A DNA stretch of 6,474 nucleotides, from NCBI GenBank assembly GCA_031256125.1, contig JAIRRE010000297.1:1-6474 (forward strand), given 5' to 3'. The first letter of the stretch is position 1. Every line of letters starts with the position of its first letter. The position numbers were made by a program, and so were the translations under genes. The notes under the pieces were generated by a model. It made no database searches. It worked only from the letters and a program-made list of their open reading frames with translations, and was not told where the DNA came from. Shown here piece by piece: positions 1 through 6,474 of this stretch. Source of the DNA: Burkholderiaceae bacterium. Its GTDB lineage: Bacteria; Pseudomonadota; Gammaproteobacteria; Burkholderiales; Burkholderiaceae_C.

Positions 1-753
1 AGCAGCCAGGCCAAAACCAGCCCCGATTACTACCCTGATCCGCAATACTGGATGCCCGAACGCAATGTGCCCGAAGCCGAGCGCCACGCCTGGGCGCTGG
101 GCTTTCGTGACATTACCAACGCAACCAATGCCCGCACAATGGTGGCCGCCATCGCGCCCGGCACGGCGGCGGGAAACACGTTGCCGCTGCTGCTGCCTGA
201 ACCCGGCCATGAGCAGAGCTATGCGCGAAATACATCGCTGCTGCTGGCCAACTTCAACGCATTGGCTTTTGACTACGTAGCCCGGCAAAAAGCGCAAACC
301 ACGCATTTGAACTGGTACATCGTCGAACAACTCCCGGTCATCGCCCCGGGTCGCTTTGACGAACCCCTGCCCGCCGCCTTCGCTGCCGCGATGCGCAAGG
401 CCGGGCTGATGAACGGCCATCACCCGCATTCCACCGTGGCGGACTTCATCATTCCCCAGGTGCTGGCCCTGAGCTATACCGCGCACGACCTCGCGCCGTT
501 TGCACGCGATCTGGGCTATGCCGATTCAGCGGGCAACCCGTTGCCACCCATCCCGTGGGACGAGGAACAACGCCGCGCACGCATGGCGGGGCTGGACGCG
601 CTGTTTTTCTGGCTCTACGGCATCGACGCCAAAGATGCCGCTTACGTGCTGGACACTTTCCCCATCGTCCGCGAGCAGGACGAGCGCGCCTTTGGCCGCT
701 ACCGCACCAAGGATGACGTGCTGGTCTGGTCGCGGCTGCTGGCCGGTCACTGA
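1..753 (+). CDS. C-terminal part of a large DNA methyltransferase (type IIG / BREX-DISARM-like), 5' end outside window
   Basis: The frame is open from the first base, so only the last 250 residues are visible; an internal ATG at 52 is not the true start. The role inferred is N6-adenine DNA methylation, possibly with restriction, in defence against foreign DNA. The catalytic NPPY-type motif would lie upstream and cannot be seen. What is visible matches, from memory, the C-terminal target-recognition part of these large enzymes: WALGFRDITNATNARTM near residues 31-47, ANFNALAFDYVARQK at about 83-97 followed by THLNWYIVEQLPVI, a TAHDLAPFARDLGY segment around 160-173, and a tail with FFWLYGID, DTFPIVREQDERAFGRYRTK at about 218-237, ending at a TGA. 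Type IIG, PglX-like and DISARM methylases share such tails, so the subtype is undecided. No terminator hairpin follows, so transcription could run on into the pst operon. Confidence is good for the family and low for the subtype. Confidence 0.72.
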   Translation, partial: SSQAKTSPDYYPDPQYWMPERNVPEAERHAWALGFRDITNATNARTMVAAIAPGTAAGNTLPLLLPEPGHEQSYARNTSLLLANFNALAFDYVARQKAQTTHLNWYIVEQLPVIAPGRFDEPLPAAFAAAMRKAGLMNGHHPHSTVADFIIPQVLALSYTAHDLAPFARDLGYADSAGNPLPPIPWDEEQRRARMAGLDALFFWLYGIDAKDAAYVLDTFPIVREQDERAFGRYRTKDDVLVWSRLLAGH

Positions 754-761
754 TTACCGGG

Positions 762-795
762 GTGTCACGAAATTGTCATAAAGCGTCCCTACAGT
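762..795 (+). promoter_or_regulatory. Pho box and PhoB-dependent promoter of the pst-pho operon
   Basis: Two direct 7-mers, GTGTCAC (762-768) and TTGTCAT (773-779), are separated by the AT-rich tetramer GAAA. This gives the 11-bp period of the PhoB-binding consensus CTGTCAT-N4-CTGTCAT. A further AAAG follows at 780-783. The next 7-mer, 784-790, matches poorly, so this is probably a single two-unit box. Ten bases after the second repeat lies TACAGT (790-795), a four-of-six match to TATAAT. As I recall, the E. coli phoA promoter has the same 10-bp spacing. No usual -35 is present, as expected for promoters where PhoB replaces it. The start of transcription would fall near 801-803. The site implies autoregulation, because phoB and phoR lie at the end of the operon it drives. 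Confidence 0.85.
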
Positions 796-798
796 GCT

Positions 799-815
799 GG
801 TGATCGTTCATCACC
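799..815. repeat. Short perfect inverted repeat at the predicted pstS transcription start
   Basis: GGTGAT (799-804) and ATCACC (810-815) are perfect reverse complements around the 5-base spacer CGTTC. The pairing does not extend outward (T798 faces C816). The repeat straddles the predicted start of transcription, about 15 bp upstream of pstS. It could be a small operator, a 5' mRNA hairpin if transcription starts at or before 799, or chance. It has no U-tract and is not a terminator. Confidence 0.4.
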
Positions 816-830
816 CACTGAAAGGAAACC

Positions 831-1889
831 ATGTTGTTCAGCAAATCCATTCACGCCGGCGCGCTGGCCGTTGGTCTGGCCTTGACCGCCGTGGCGGCGG
901 GCGCTTCGGCACAGTCCGTTACCGGCGCCGGTTCCACTTTCGCGCAGCCGCTGTACCAAAAATGGGCCGGCGACTACAACAAGATCACCGGCGTCAAGCT
1001 CAATTACCAGGGCGTCGGTTCGGGCGCGGGCATCAAGCAGGTTGAGGCCAAGACGGTGGATTTCGGCGCTTCGGATATGCCGCTGGCCGACAAAGATCTG
1101 CAAGCCAATAACCTGGTGCAATTTCCGACCGTCGTTGGCGGCGTGGCGCTGGCGGTCAATCTGCCGGGTGTCAAGCCCGGTGAACTCAAGCTCGACGGGC
1201 AGGTGCTGGGCGACATCTATCTGGGCAAGGTGACCAAGTGGAGCGACCCGGCGATCAAGGCGCTCAACCCCACGCTGAACCTCCCGGACGCGGTCATCAT
1301 CCCCGTCAACCGCACCGATGGTTCGGGCACCACCTTTTTGTTTACCAATTACCTGAGCAAGGTCAACGCGCAGTGGAAGAGCCAGGTGGGCTTTGATACC
1401 GCCGTCAAATGGCCCTCGCCCAACGGCATAGGCGGCAAGGGTACCGCCGGGGTTGCCGCGCAGGTGCAGAACCTGCCCAACTCAATCGGCTACGTGGAAT
1501 ACGCCTACGTCAAGCAAAACAACATGACCTATACGCTGATGCGCAACGCGGCGGGCAACTTCGTGACGCCGGACATGGATACGTTCAAGACAGCTGCCGC
1601 AGGCGCGGACTGGAGCAAGACCTTCAATCAGGTGCTGACCAACCAGCAGGGCAAGGATGCGTGGCCGATTACCGGCGCGACCTTTATCCTGATGCAAAAG
1701 GTGCAAGACAAACCCGCGCAAGCGGCCAATGTGCTCAAGTTCTTCAATTGGGGCTATGGCAGCGCCGGTGACAAAATTGCCCAAGGCGCGGATCTGGTTT
1801 TCGTGCCGATGCCCGATGCGGTCAAGGGCGTGATCCGCACGTCCTGGGGCCAAATCAAGGACACTTCGGGCAAGGCCATTGCTTATTGA
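831..1889 (+). CDS. pstS: PstS, periplasmic phosphate-binding protein of the Pst ABC transporter
   Basis: This 352-residue protein binds inorganic phosphate in the periplasm and delivers it to PstCA. Residues 1-27 form a Sec signal peptide with a basic start, a hydrophobic core and an ASA-QS cleavage site, leaving a mature protein of about 325 residues, close to E. coli PstS. All phosphate ligands known from the E. coli structure are recognisable: T36 and F37 in GAGSTF, S64 in GVGSGAG, D82 in DFGASD, and R161, D163, S165, G166 and T167 in NRTDGSGTT. The C-terminal half keeps the family segments IGYVEYAYVKQNN (219-231) and GKDAWPITGATFIL (274-287). The start ATG has an AAGGA at 822-826 and directly follows the Pho promoter. 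It is the first gene of the operon and is followed by a 51-bp gap with no convincing hairpin. Confidence 0.98.
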   Translation: MLFSKSIHAGALAVGLALTAVAAGASAQSVTGAGSTFAQPLYQKWAGDYNKITGVKLNYQGVGSGAGIKQVEAKTVDFGASDMPLADKDLQANNLVQFPTVVGGVALAVNLPGVKPGELKLDGQVLGDIYLGKVTKWSDPAIKALNPTLNLPDAVIIPVNRTDGSGTTFLFTNYLSKVNAQWKSQVGFDTAVKWPSPNGIGGKGTAGVAAQVQNLPNSIGYVEYAYVKQNNMTYTLMRNAAGNFVTPDMDTFKTAAAGADWSKTFNQVLTNQQGKDAWPITGATFILMQKVQDKPAQAANVLKFFNWGYGSAGDKIAQGADLVFVPMPDAVKGVIRTSWGQIKDTSGKAIAY

Positions 1890-1940
1890 ACATGAGCACT
1901 GCTGGGTCAACCGTTAAAAAACCAGGGAACATCTGAACTT

Positions 1941-2924
1941 ATGCCGTCACGTTTGCCCGCCACGCTCGTTTCTGCGGCCACGCGCCGCGCGCCGGGCGTA
2001 TGGGCAGACCGCTGGTTCGGCTGGCTGGCCCGTGGCGCGGCGGGGCTGACGCTGATTTTGCTGGCGGGCATCCTGCTCTCGCTGCTGCTGGGCGCCTGGC
2101 CCGCGATCCGGCAATTCGGCTTCGGTTTTCTGGTGGGTGCCGACTGGGATGTGGTGCACGACGTTTACGGCGGGCTGTCGATGATCTTCGGCACGCTGAC
2201 CACTTCGCTGGTGGCGTTGCTGATTGCGGTGCCGGTGAGTTTCGGCATCGCGCTGTTTTTGACCGAGCTATCGCCGCCGTGGCTCAAGCGCCCGCTGGGC
2301 ACGGCCATCGAACTGCTGGCCGCCGTGCCGTCGATTGTTTACGGCATGTGGGGCATGTTGGTATTCGGCCCGATTCTGGCGCGCTGGGTGCAGCGGCCGT
2401 TGCAAGCGTTGTTCAGCGGCGTGGACTGGTTGAGCGCGCTGGTGGCCGGGCCGCCGGTGGGCATCGGTATTTTGCCGGCGGGGATCGTGCTGGCGATCAT
2501 GATTATTCCCTTCATCAGCGCGGTGATGCGCGACGTGTTTGAGGTCACGCCCGCGCTGCTCAAGGAATCGGCCTACGGGCTGGGTTCGACCACTTGGGAA
2601 GTGGTCTGGAAAGTGGTGCTGCCCTATACCAAGGCCGGCGTCATCGGCGGCATCATGCTGGGCCTGGGCCGCGCGCTGGGCGAGACGATGGCGGTGACCT
2701 TCATCATCGGCAACCGCAGCCAGATGTCTTCGCTGTCGCTGTTTCAGGCGTCCAACAGCATCACCTCGGTGCTGGCCAACGAGTTCGCCGAATCGGGCGG
2801 TGGCCTGCACGAGGCGGCGCTGCTGTATCTGGCGCTGGTGCTGTTCTTCATTACCTTCGTGGTGCTGGCGTTGTCCAAACTGCTGCTGGCGCGGCTGGAG
2901 CGCGGCGAAGGGGCGCGGACATGA
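1941..2924 (+). CDS. pstC: PstC, phosphate ABC transporter permease
   Basis: This 327-residue inner-membrane protein pairs with PstA to form the phosphate channel. It is very close to E. coli PstC over the core: [14 protein letters not shown] (98-111), [14 protein letters not shown] (127-140), and the cytoplasmic coupling (EAA) loop from [16 protein letters not shown] (209-224) into [18 protein letters not shown] (241-258). Hydrophobic spans lie near 32-52, 80-108, 124-145, 178-198, 233-255 and 293-315, fitting the usual six helices. The N-terminus adds about 25 polar and basic residues before the first helix. ATG 1941 is the first start codon of the usual ATG/GTG/TTG kind after an in-frame TGA at 1893. 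Its only Shine-Dalgarno-like sequence, AGGGA at 1924-1928, is 12 bases away, rather far, so initiation may be weaker than for pstS. The stop overlaps the pstA start. Confidence 0.97.
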   Translation: MPSRLPATLVSAATRRAPGVWADRWFGWLARGAAGLTLILLAGILLSLLLGAWPAIRQFGFGFLVGADWDVVHDVYGGLSMIFGTLTTSLVALLIAVPVSFGIALFLTELSPPWLKRPLGTAIELLAAVPSIVYGMWGMLVFGPILARWVQRPLQALFSGVDWLSALVAGPPVGIGILPAGIVLAIMIIPFISAVMRDVFEVTPALLKESAYGLGSTTWEVVWKVVLPYTKAGVIGGIMLGLGRALGETMAVTFIIGNRSQMSSLSLFQASNSITSVLANEFAESGGGLHEAALLYLALVLFFITFVVLALSKLLLARLERGEGART

Positions 2925-3799
2925 ACGTTCCTGCCGGCAACCATACAAGCAACCCGGTGGCGTTCGCGCGGCGCTTTGCGGTGCGCCAGTGGCGCAACCG
3001 TATCGCACTCACGCTTTCGCTGCTGGCGATGGCGTTCGGCGTGTTCTGGCTGATCTGGATTCTGTGGGACACGCTGAGTCTGGGCATCGGCGGGCTGGGC
3101 TGGTCCACGCTGGTCGAAATGACGCCGCCGCCCAGCGAGCAAGGCGGTTTGGCCAACGCCATCTTCGGCTCCGCCGTGATGGTGCTGCTGGCTACCTGTG
3201 TGGGCGCGCCCGTGGGCGTGATGGCGGGCGTGTATCTGGCCGAGTACGGGGCCAAGGGCTGGCTGGCGCGCGCCACGCGCTTTGTCAACGACATTCTGCT
3301 GTCGGCGCCTTCGATTGTGATCGGCCTGTTCGTTTATGCACTGGCGGTCAAGACTTCCAAAACTTTTTCGGGTTACGCCGGCATCCTGGCGCTGGCGCTG
3401 ATGGTGATTCCCGTGGTCATCCGCACCACCGAAGACATGCTCAAGCTGGTGCCCGCCGGTCAGCGCGAGGCCGCTTATGCGCTGGGCGCGCCCAAGTGGA
3501 AGGTCATTTCCCGCATCACGCTGCGCGCGGCGCGCGCCGGAGTCATCACCGGCATACTGCTGGCGGTGGCGCGCATTTCGGGCGAGACCGCGCCGCTGAT
3601 GTTCACGGCGCTGAGCAACCAATTTTGGAGCGCCAACCTGGCAGCGCCTATGGCCAACCTGCCGATGACCATCTGGACCTTCGCCATGAGTCCCTACAAA
3701 AACTGGCAACTGCTGGCGTGGGCGGGTGTGTTCCTGATTACGCTGGGCGTGTTGGCGCTGAACATTCTGGCGCGGCTGATGCCGCGCCAGCGGCGCTGA
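2921..3799 (+). CDS. pstA: PstA, phosphate ABC transporter permease
   Basis: This 292-residue protein is the second channel subunit of the Pst importer, near the 296 residues of E. coli PstA. The frame stays open upstream inside pstC (a longer reading from 2594 is possible), but that part is pstC read out of frame. The chosen ATG at 2921 overlaps the pstC stop as ATGA, has AAGGGG at 2908-2913 with 7 bases of spacing, and gives a normal permease N-terminus. Seen in order are a first helix (about 29-49), [14 protein letters not shown] (76-89), the segment [20 protein letters not shown] (122-141), the coupling loop [20 protein letters not shown] (182-201) and [15 protein letters not shown] (217-231), then a last helix near 264-285. 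The ATGA overlap suggests coupled translation with pstC, suiting a 1:1 complex. Confidence 0.97.
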   Translation: MNVPAGNHTSNPVAFARRFAVRQWRNRIALTLSLLAMAFGVFWLIWILWDTLSLGIGGLGWSTLVEMTPPPSEQGGLANAIFGSAVMVLLATCVGAPVGVMAGVYLAEYGAKGWLARATRFVNDILLSAPSIVIGLFVYALAVKTSKTFSGYAGILALALMVIPVVIRTTEDMLKLVPAGQREAAYALGAPKWKVISRITLRAARAGVITGILLAVARISGETAPLMFTALSNQFWSANLAAPMANLPMTIWTFAMSPYKNWQLLAWAGVFLITLGVLALNILARLMPRQRR

Positions 3800-3800
3800 A

Positions 3801-4634
3801 ATGACGATGACTATCACCACGACAAAGACAGCGGACGCCGCATTGGCGCCGACGCCCGCGATGCAGGGCGCGACGCGGGAGCGCGCCAAGATTTCGGTAC
3901 GCGATCTGGACTTTTACTACGGCCAGTTTCACGCGCTCAAGAGCGTGACTCTGGATATTCCAGCCAACCGGGTCACCGCCTTCATCGGCCCTTCGGGCTG
4001 CGGCAAATCGACGCTGCTGCGCGTATTCAACCGCATGTTCGAGCTATACCCCGGCCAACGCGCCACCGGCCAGGTGCTGCTCGATGGCGAAGACCTGCTT
4101 GACCGCAGCCTGAACGCGACGCTGGTGCGCGCCCGCGTGGGCATGGTGTTCCAGAAGCCCACGCCGTTCCCGATGTCGATCTACGACAACGTGGCCTTCG
4201 GCGTCAAGCTCTACGAGCGCCTGAACGCCGCCGACATGGAGGACCGCGTCGAATGGGCCTTGCGCAAAGCCGCGCTGTGGGAAGAAGTCAAGGACAAGCT
4301 GCGCGCCAGCGGCACGAGCCTGTCGGGCGGCCAGCAGCAGCGCCTGTGCATTGCGCGCGGCGTGGCGATCCGGCCCGAAGTGCTGTTGCTCGACGAGCCG
4401 TGCTCGGCGCTGGACCCCATTTCCACGGCCAAGATCGAGGAGCTGATCGCCGAATTGAAAAGCGAGATCACCATCGCCATCGTCACCCACAACATGCAGC
4501 AGGCCGCGCGGTGCAGCGATTACACCGCCTACATGTACTTGGGTAACCTGATCGAATTCGGCGCGACGCAGCAGATTTTCTTCAAGCCCGCACGCAAGGA
4601 AACCGAGGACTACATCACCGGGCGTTTCGGATAA
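3801..4634 (+). CDS. pstB: PstB, ATP-binding subunit of the phosphate ABC transporter
   Basis: This 277-residue cytoplasmic ATPase powers phosphate import as a dimer on PstCA. All nucleotide-binding elements are present: Walker [10 protein letters not shown] (63-71), Q-loop Q118 in [11 protein letters not shown] (the PstB-type sequence), signature LSGGQQQR (174-181), Walker B VLLLDEP with catalytic E199, and the switch histidine H230 in VTHNMQQA. It ends in the family-typical [11 protein letters not shown]. It is about 20 residues longer than E. coli PstB because of a Thr/Ala-rich, low-complexity N-terminus. The start is uncertain: ATG 3801 sits one base after the pstA stop with no clear Shine-Dalgarno, ATG 3807 is two codons in, and ATG 3861 (residue 21) would give the usual length but also lacks one. 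I chose 3801 because tight spacing suggests translational coupling. Confidence 0.96.
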   Translation: MTMTITTTKTADAALAPTPAMQGATRERAKISVRDLDFYYGQFHALKSVTLDIPANRVTAFIGPSGCGKSTLLRVFNRMFELYPGQRATGQVLLDGEDLLDRSLNATLVRARVGMVFQKPTPFPMSIYDNVAFGVKLYERLNAADMEDRVEWALRKAALWEEVKDKLRASGTSLSGGQQQRLCIARGVAIRPEVLLLDEPCSALDPISTAKIEELIAELKSEITIAIVTHNMQQAARCSDYTAYMYLGNLIEFGATQQIFFKPARKETEDYITGRFG

Positions 4635-4649
4635 AGGAAAAAAATCAGC

Positions 4650-5369
4650 ATGACCGACAAACACCTCTCCAGTCAGTTCGACAGCGAACTGGCGCATCTC
4701 TCGTCGCGCCTGCTGGCGCTGGGCGGCTTGGTGGAATCGCAGTTGCGCCAGGCGCTGGCGGCGCTGATTACCCAAAACACCGAAATCGCCGAAGCCGTGA
4801 TGGCCGGGGAGTTGCGCGTCAACGCCATGGAAGTGGAGATCGACGGCGAACTCTCGCGCGTCATCGCGCTGCGGCAACCGGCGGCGGTGGATTTGCGGCT
4901 GCTGCTGTCGATTGCGCGCGCCACCAGCAACCTGGAGCGCGCGGGCGATGAAGCGGCCAAGATCGCCCGCATGGTGCGCGCCATTGTCGATGCCGGCGCG
5001 CACCCGCTGCCGCTGGCCGATCTGCGCCTGGCGTGCGACCTGGCCGCCGGGCTGATCGCCAAGGCGCTGGACGCCTTCGCGCGGCTGGATACCGCCGCCG
5101 CCCTGGCGATCCTCCGGGAAGACGATGCCGTGGACCGCGAGTTCGAGGGTTTTATGCGCAAGCTGGTGACCTACATGATGGAAGACCCGCGCATGATTTC
5201 CGAGAGCCTAGATCTGGTGTTCATTGCCAAGGCTATCGAGCGCATCGGCGACCACGCCAAGAACATCGCCGAATGCGTGATCTACGTGGTCAAGGGCGCG
5301 GACGTGCGGCACCGCTCGCCGGCCGAAGCGGAGGCTGAAGTCGCCAGCGTGGGAGCGGGCGTGCCATGA
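4650..5369 (+). CDS. phoU: PhoU, phosphate signalling regulator
   Basis: This 239-residue cytoplasmic protein links the Pst transporter to PhoR and represses the Pho response when phosphate is sufficient. It shows the two-repeat, all-helical PhoU layout. Each repeat carries a metal-binding ExxxD motif: LERAGDEAAKIA with E96 and D100, and IERIGDHAKNIAE with E197, D201 and N205. The segment REDDAVDREFEGFMRK (156-171) and YMMEDPR (175-181) are strongly conserved with E. coli PhoU. Length is normal. The Shine-Dalgarno AAAGGA (4633-4638) overlaps the pstB stop codon and lies 11 bases before the ATG. The last ten or so residues are Ala/Gly/Glu-rich and unconserved, and the stop overlaps the phoB start. 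Position after pstB matches the arrangement in many proteobacteria. Confidence 0.97.
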   Translation: MTDKHLSSQFDSELAHLSSRLLALGGLVESQLRQALAALITQNTEIAEAVMAGELRVNAMEVEIDGELSRVIALRQPAAVDLRLLLSIARATSNLERAGDEAAKIARMVRAIVDAGAHPLPLADLRLACDLAAGLIAKALDAFARLDTAAALAILREDDAVDREFEGFMRKLVTYMMEDPRMISESLDLVFIAKAIERIGDHAKNIAECVIYVVKGADVRHRSPAEAEAEVASVGAGVP

Positions 5370-6082
5370 ACGACGCGCCCCGCATTCTGGTGGTGGAAGA
5401 CGAAGCCGCCATTGCCGAGTTGATCGCGGTCAATCTGCGCCACGCCGGTTATGCGCCGGCGCTGGCCGCCGACAGCCGCGCGGCGCAGCGGGCGGTCGAT
5501 GAGCAATTACCCGACGCCATCTTGCTGGACTGGATGCTGCCCGGCGAAAGCGGACTGACGCTGGCGCGTCGCTGGCGCGGCCATCCGCGCACGCGCGAAG
5601 TACCGATTCTGATGCTGACCGCGCGCGCCGAAGAGGCCGACCGGGTGTCGGGGCTGGACTCGGGCGCGGATGACTACATCGTCAAGCCCTTTTCGCCCAA
5701 GGAACTGCTGGCGCGCGTGCGCGCCGTGCTGCGCCGCCGCGCGCCGCATACCACGGGCGAGGCCGTGACGGTGGGCGCGCTTGCGCTCGATCCAGCCTCT
5801 CACCGCGTGGCCTGGAGCGGCGCGCCGGTGAAGCTGGGGCCGACCGAATTCAAGTTACTAACTTACCTGATGCGCCACCCTGAGCGGGTGCACAGCCGCG
5901 CACAACTGCTCGACAAGGTGTGGGGCGACCACGTGTTCATCGAGGAACGCACGGTGGACGTGCACGTCAAGCGCCTGCGCGAAAGCCTGCGCGAAACGGC
6001 GGGCGAAGCGGGCGCCGCCGCCATCGACACCGTGCGCGGAGCGGGATACCGATTTAACATTGAGGCGCTATCGGGCCGATGA
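5366..6082 (+). CDS. phoB: PhoB, phosphate-regulon response regulator (OmpR family)
   Basis: This 238-residue transcription factor is activated by PhoR and binds Pho boxes. The receiver domain (about 5-122) has the acidic pair E11/D12, phosphoacceptor D55 in LLDWMLPGESG, the switch T85 in MLTARAEE and K107 in DDYIVKPFSPKELLAR. The winged-helix DNA-binding domain (about 133-232) contains LGPTEFKLLTYLMRHPERV (157-175), DKVWGDHVFIEERTVDVHVK (183-202) including the recognition helix, and the wing hairpin TVRGAGYRF. The IEERTVDVH signature and the 'PTEFKLL' segment separate PhoB from other OmpR-type regulators. The ATG overlaps the phoU stop as ATGA and has GGGAG at 5351-5355. It presumably acts on the Pho box at 762-783, closing a positive loop. 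Confidence 0.97.
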   Translation: MNDAPRILVVEDEAAIAELIAVNLRHAGYAPALAADSRAAQRAVDEQLPDAILLDWMLPGESGLTLARRWRGHPRTREVPILMLTARAEEADRVSGLDSGADDYIVKPFSPKELLARVRAVLRRRAPHTTGEAVTVGALALDPASHRVAWSGAPVKLGPTEFKLLTYLMRHPERVHSRAQLLDKVWGDHVFIEERTVDVHVKRLRESLRETAGEAGAAAIDTVRGAGYRFNIEALSGR

Positions 6083-6474
6083 CCTCGCTGCTCGTCTTGC
6101 TGTTACTGGCGCTGCTGGCCATTTTCACGGCTGTGCTCGTCGCCGGCCATTGGCGCGCGCGGCGCTTTTTGCGCTGGATTGCGAATCCGTCGGCCACCCC
6201 GGCGCCCGATCTGGCCGGTGCCTGGGGGCTGGCGGTGGCCTACGCGCGGCGGGCGTTAACGCGCGGGCAGGTGCACGCTAATGAGAGCGCGGCGCGGCTC
6301 GATGCGCTGCTGGCGGCGCTCGACGCCTTGCCCGCGGGCAGGATGCTGCTCGATGGCGACGGCCGCATCTGTTTCTGCACCGCGGCGGCTGCGGCGCACT
6401 TCGGGCTGGATCGGGCGCGCGACTTGACCCAGCACGTCGTGCATCTGGTGCGCGATCCGGCCTTCGTGGCCTGG
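6079..6474 (+). CDS. phoR: PhoR, phosphate-regulon sensor histidine kinase (N-terminal 132 residues, cut by window edge)
   Basis: The frame opens at the ATG overlapping the phoB stop (ATGA, 6079-6082) and remains open to the last base. An in-frame TGA at 6061 rules out an upstream start. PhoR would phosphorylate PhoB under phosphate starvation; the histidine and ATPase domains lie beyond the window. Residues 1-22 form one hydrophobic, Leu-rich membrane helix followed by the basic stretch HWRARRFLRW. Then comes a linker (DLAGAWGLAVAYARRAL, 44-60) and the beginning of a PAS domain (about 75 on) with LDALPAGRMLLDGDGRI (81-97) and the PhoR-typical HLVRDPAFVAW (122-132). As I recall, other PhoR proteins have two close membrane helices and a WCN in the PAS core; here I see one helix and FCT. 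A GAGG at 6062-6065 is 13 bases from the start. Confidence 0.9.
   Translation, partial: MTSLLVLLLLALLAIFTAVLVAGHWRARRFLRWIANPSATPAPDLAGAWGLAVAYARRALTRGQVHANESAARLDALLAALDALPAGRMLLDGDGRICFCTAAAAAHFGLDRARDLTQHVVHLVRDPAFVAW

Noticed and set aside
52..753. Treating the ATG at 52 as the start of a complete 233-residue gene.
   Set aside because: The frame is open to base 1 with no stop, the upstream codons continue sensible protein sequence, there is no Shine-Dalgarno, and the visible motifs belong to the C-terminal end of a much larger enzyme family.
784..790. A third PhoB 7-mer in phase after the two clear ones.
   Set aside because: CGTCCCT matches CTGTCAT at only three of seven positions and lacks the TGTCA core.
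1890..1940. Possible hairpin or attenuator between pstS and pstC (CTGG 1902-1905 with CCAG 1922-1925).
   Set aside because: Only four pairs around a 16-base loop, followed by no T-run; too weak to call a terminator or a processing site.
2594..2920. Upstream extension of the pstA frame to an ATG at 2594.
   Set aside because: The added residues are pstC read out of frame and resemble no permease. The ATG at 2921 has a good AAGGGG and gives the family length.
2744..3889. Long minus-strand open frame (381 codons) opposite pstA, and similar ones at 2268-3008 and 4044-5003.
   Set aside because: They lie fully antisense to well-conserved pstC, pstA, pstB and phoU, are rich in Arg, His and Gln as expected from reverse reading of GC-rich codons, and contain no recognisable domain.
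831..6474. A novel or hidden system inside the pst-pho block (RNA gene, CRISPR, mobile element, pseudogene).
   Set aside because: The genes are continuous and intact, with gaps of 51 bp or less. No repeats, transposon ends, tRNA-like folds or CRISPR units were seen by eye.

Overview
The window is dense, GC-rich coding sequence, all of it on the + strand. It holds a complete phosphate-uptake and phosphate-sensing operon in the order pstS-pstC-pstA-pstB-phoU-phoB-phoR, with phoR cut by the right edge. The gene order, the high GC and the protein sequences (especially PhoB, PhoR and PstS) suggest a betaproteobacterium, most likely Burkholderiales. That placement rests on remembered family resemblance, not on a search.

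Layout. Positions 1-753 carry the last 250 codons of a large protein whose beginning lies outside the window. Its C-terminal motifs fit the big N6-adenine DNA methyltransferases of type IIG (Eco57I-like) and related BREX/DISARM-type defence systems. A 77-bp gap (754-830) follows. It contains a well-formed Pho box (two 7-mers spaced 11 bp apart), a likely -10 element, a short perfect inverted repeat and the pstS ribosome binding site. From 831 to the end, seven genes are packed almost without gaps. There are 51 bp between pstS and pstC, 1 bp between pstA and pstB and 15 bp between pstB and phoU. Three junctions are 4-bp ATGA stop/start overlaps (pstC/pstA, phoU/phoB, phoB/phoR).

How the genes work together. 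PstS captures phosphate in the periplasm. PstC and PstA form the inner-membrane channel, and PstB dimers hydrolyse ATP to drive import. PhoU links the transporter to the PhoR sensor kinase and keeps it quiet when phosphate is plentiful. Under starvation PhoR phosphorylates PhoB, which binds Pho boxes such as the one in front of pstS, so the operon should activate its own transcription. All catalytic and ligand residues checked in PstS, PstB, PhoU and PhoB are present, and no frameshift or pseudogene was seen.

Novelty. This is mostly an ordinary, conserved locus. I saw no undescribed system. The points that merit a second look are the defence-type methyltransferase end directly upstream of the Pho promoter, the apparently single-span membrane anchor and slightly divergent PAS core of PhoR, and the inverted repeat at the predicted transcription start.
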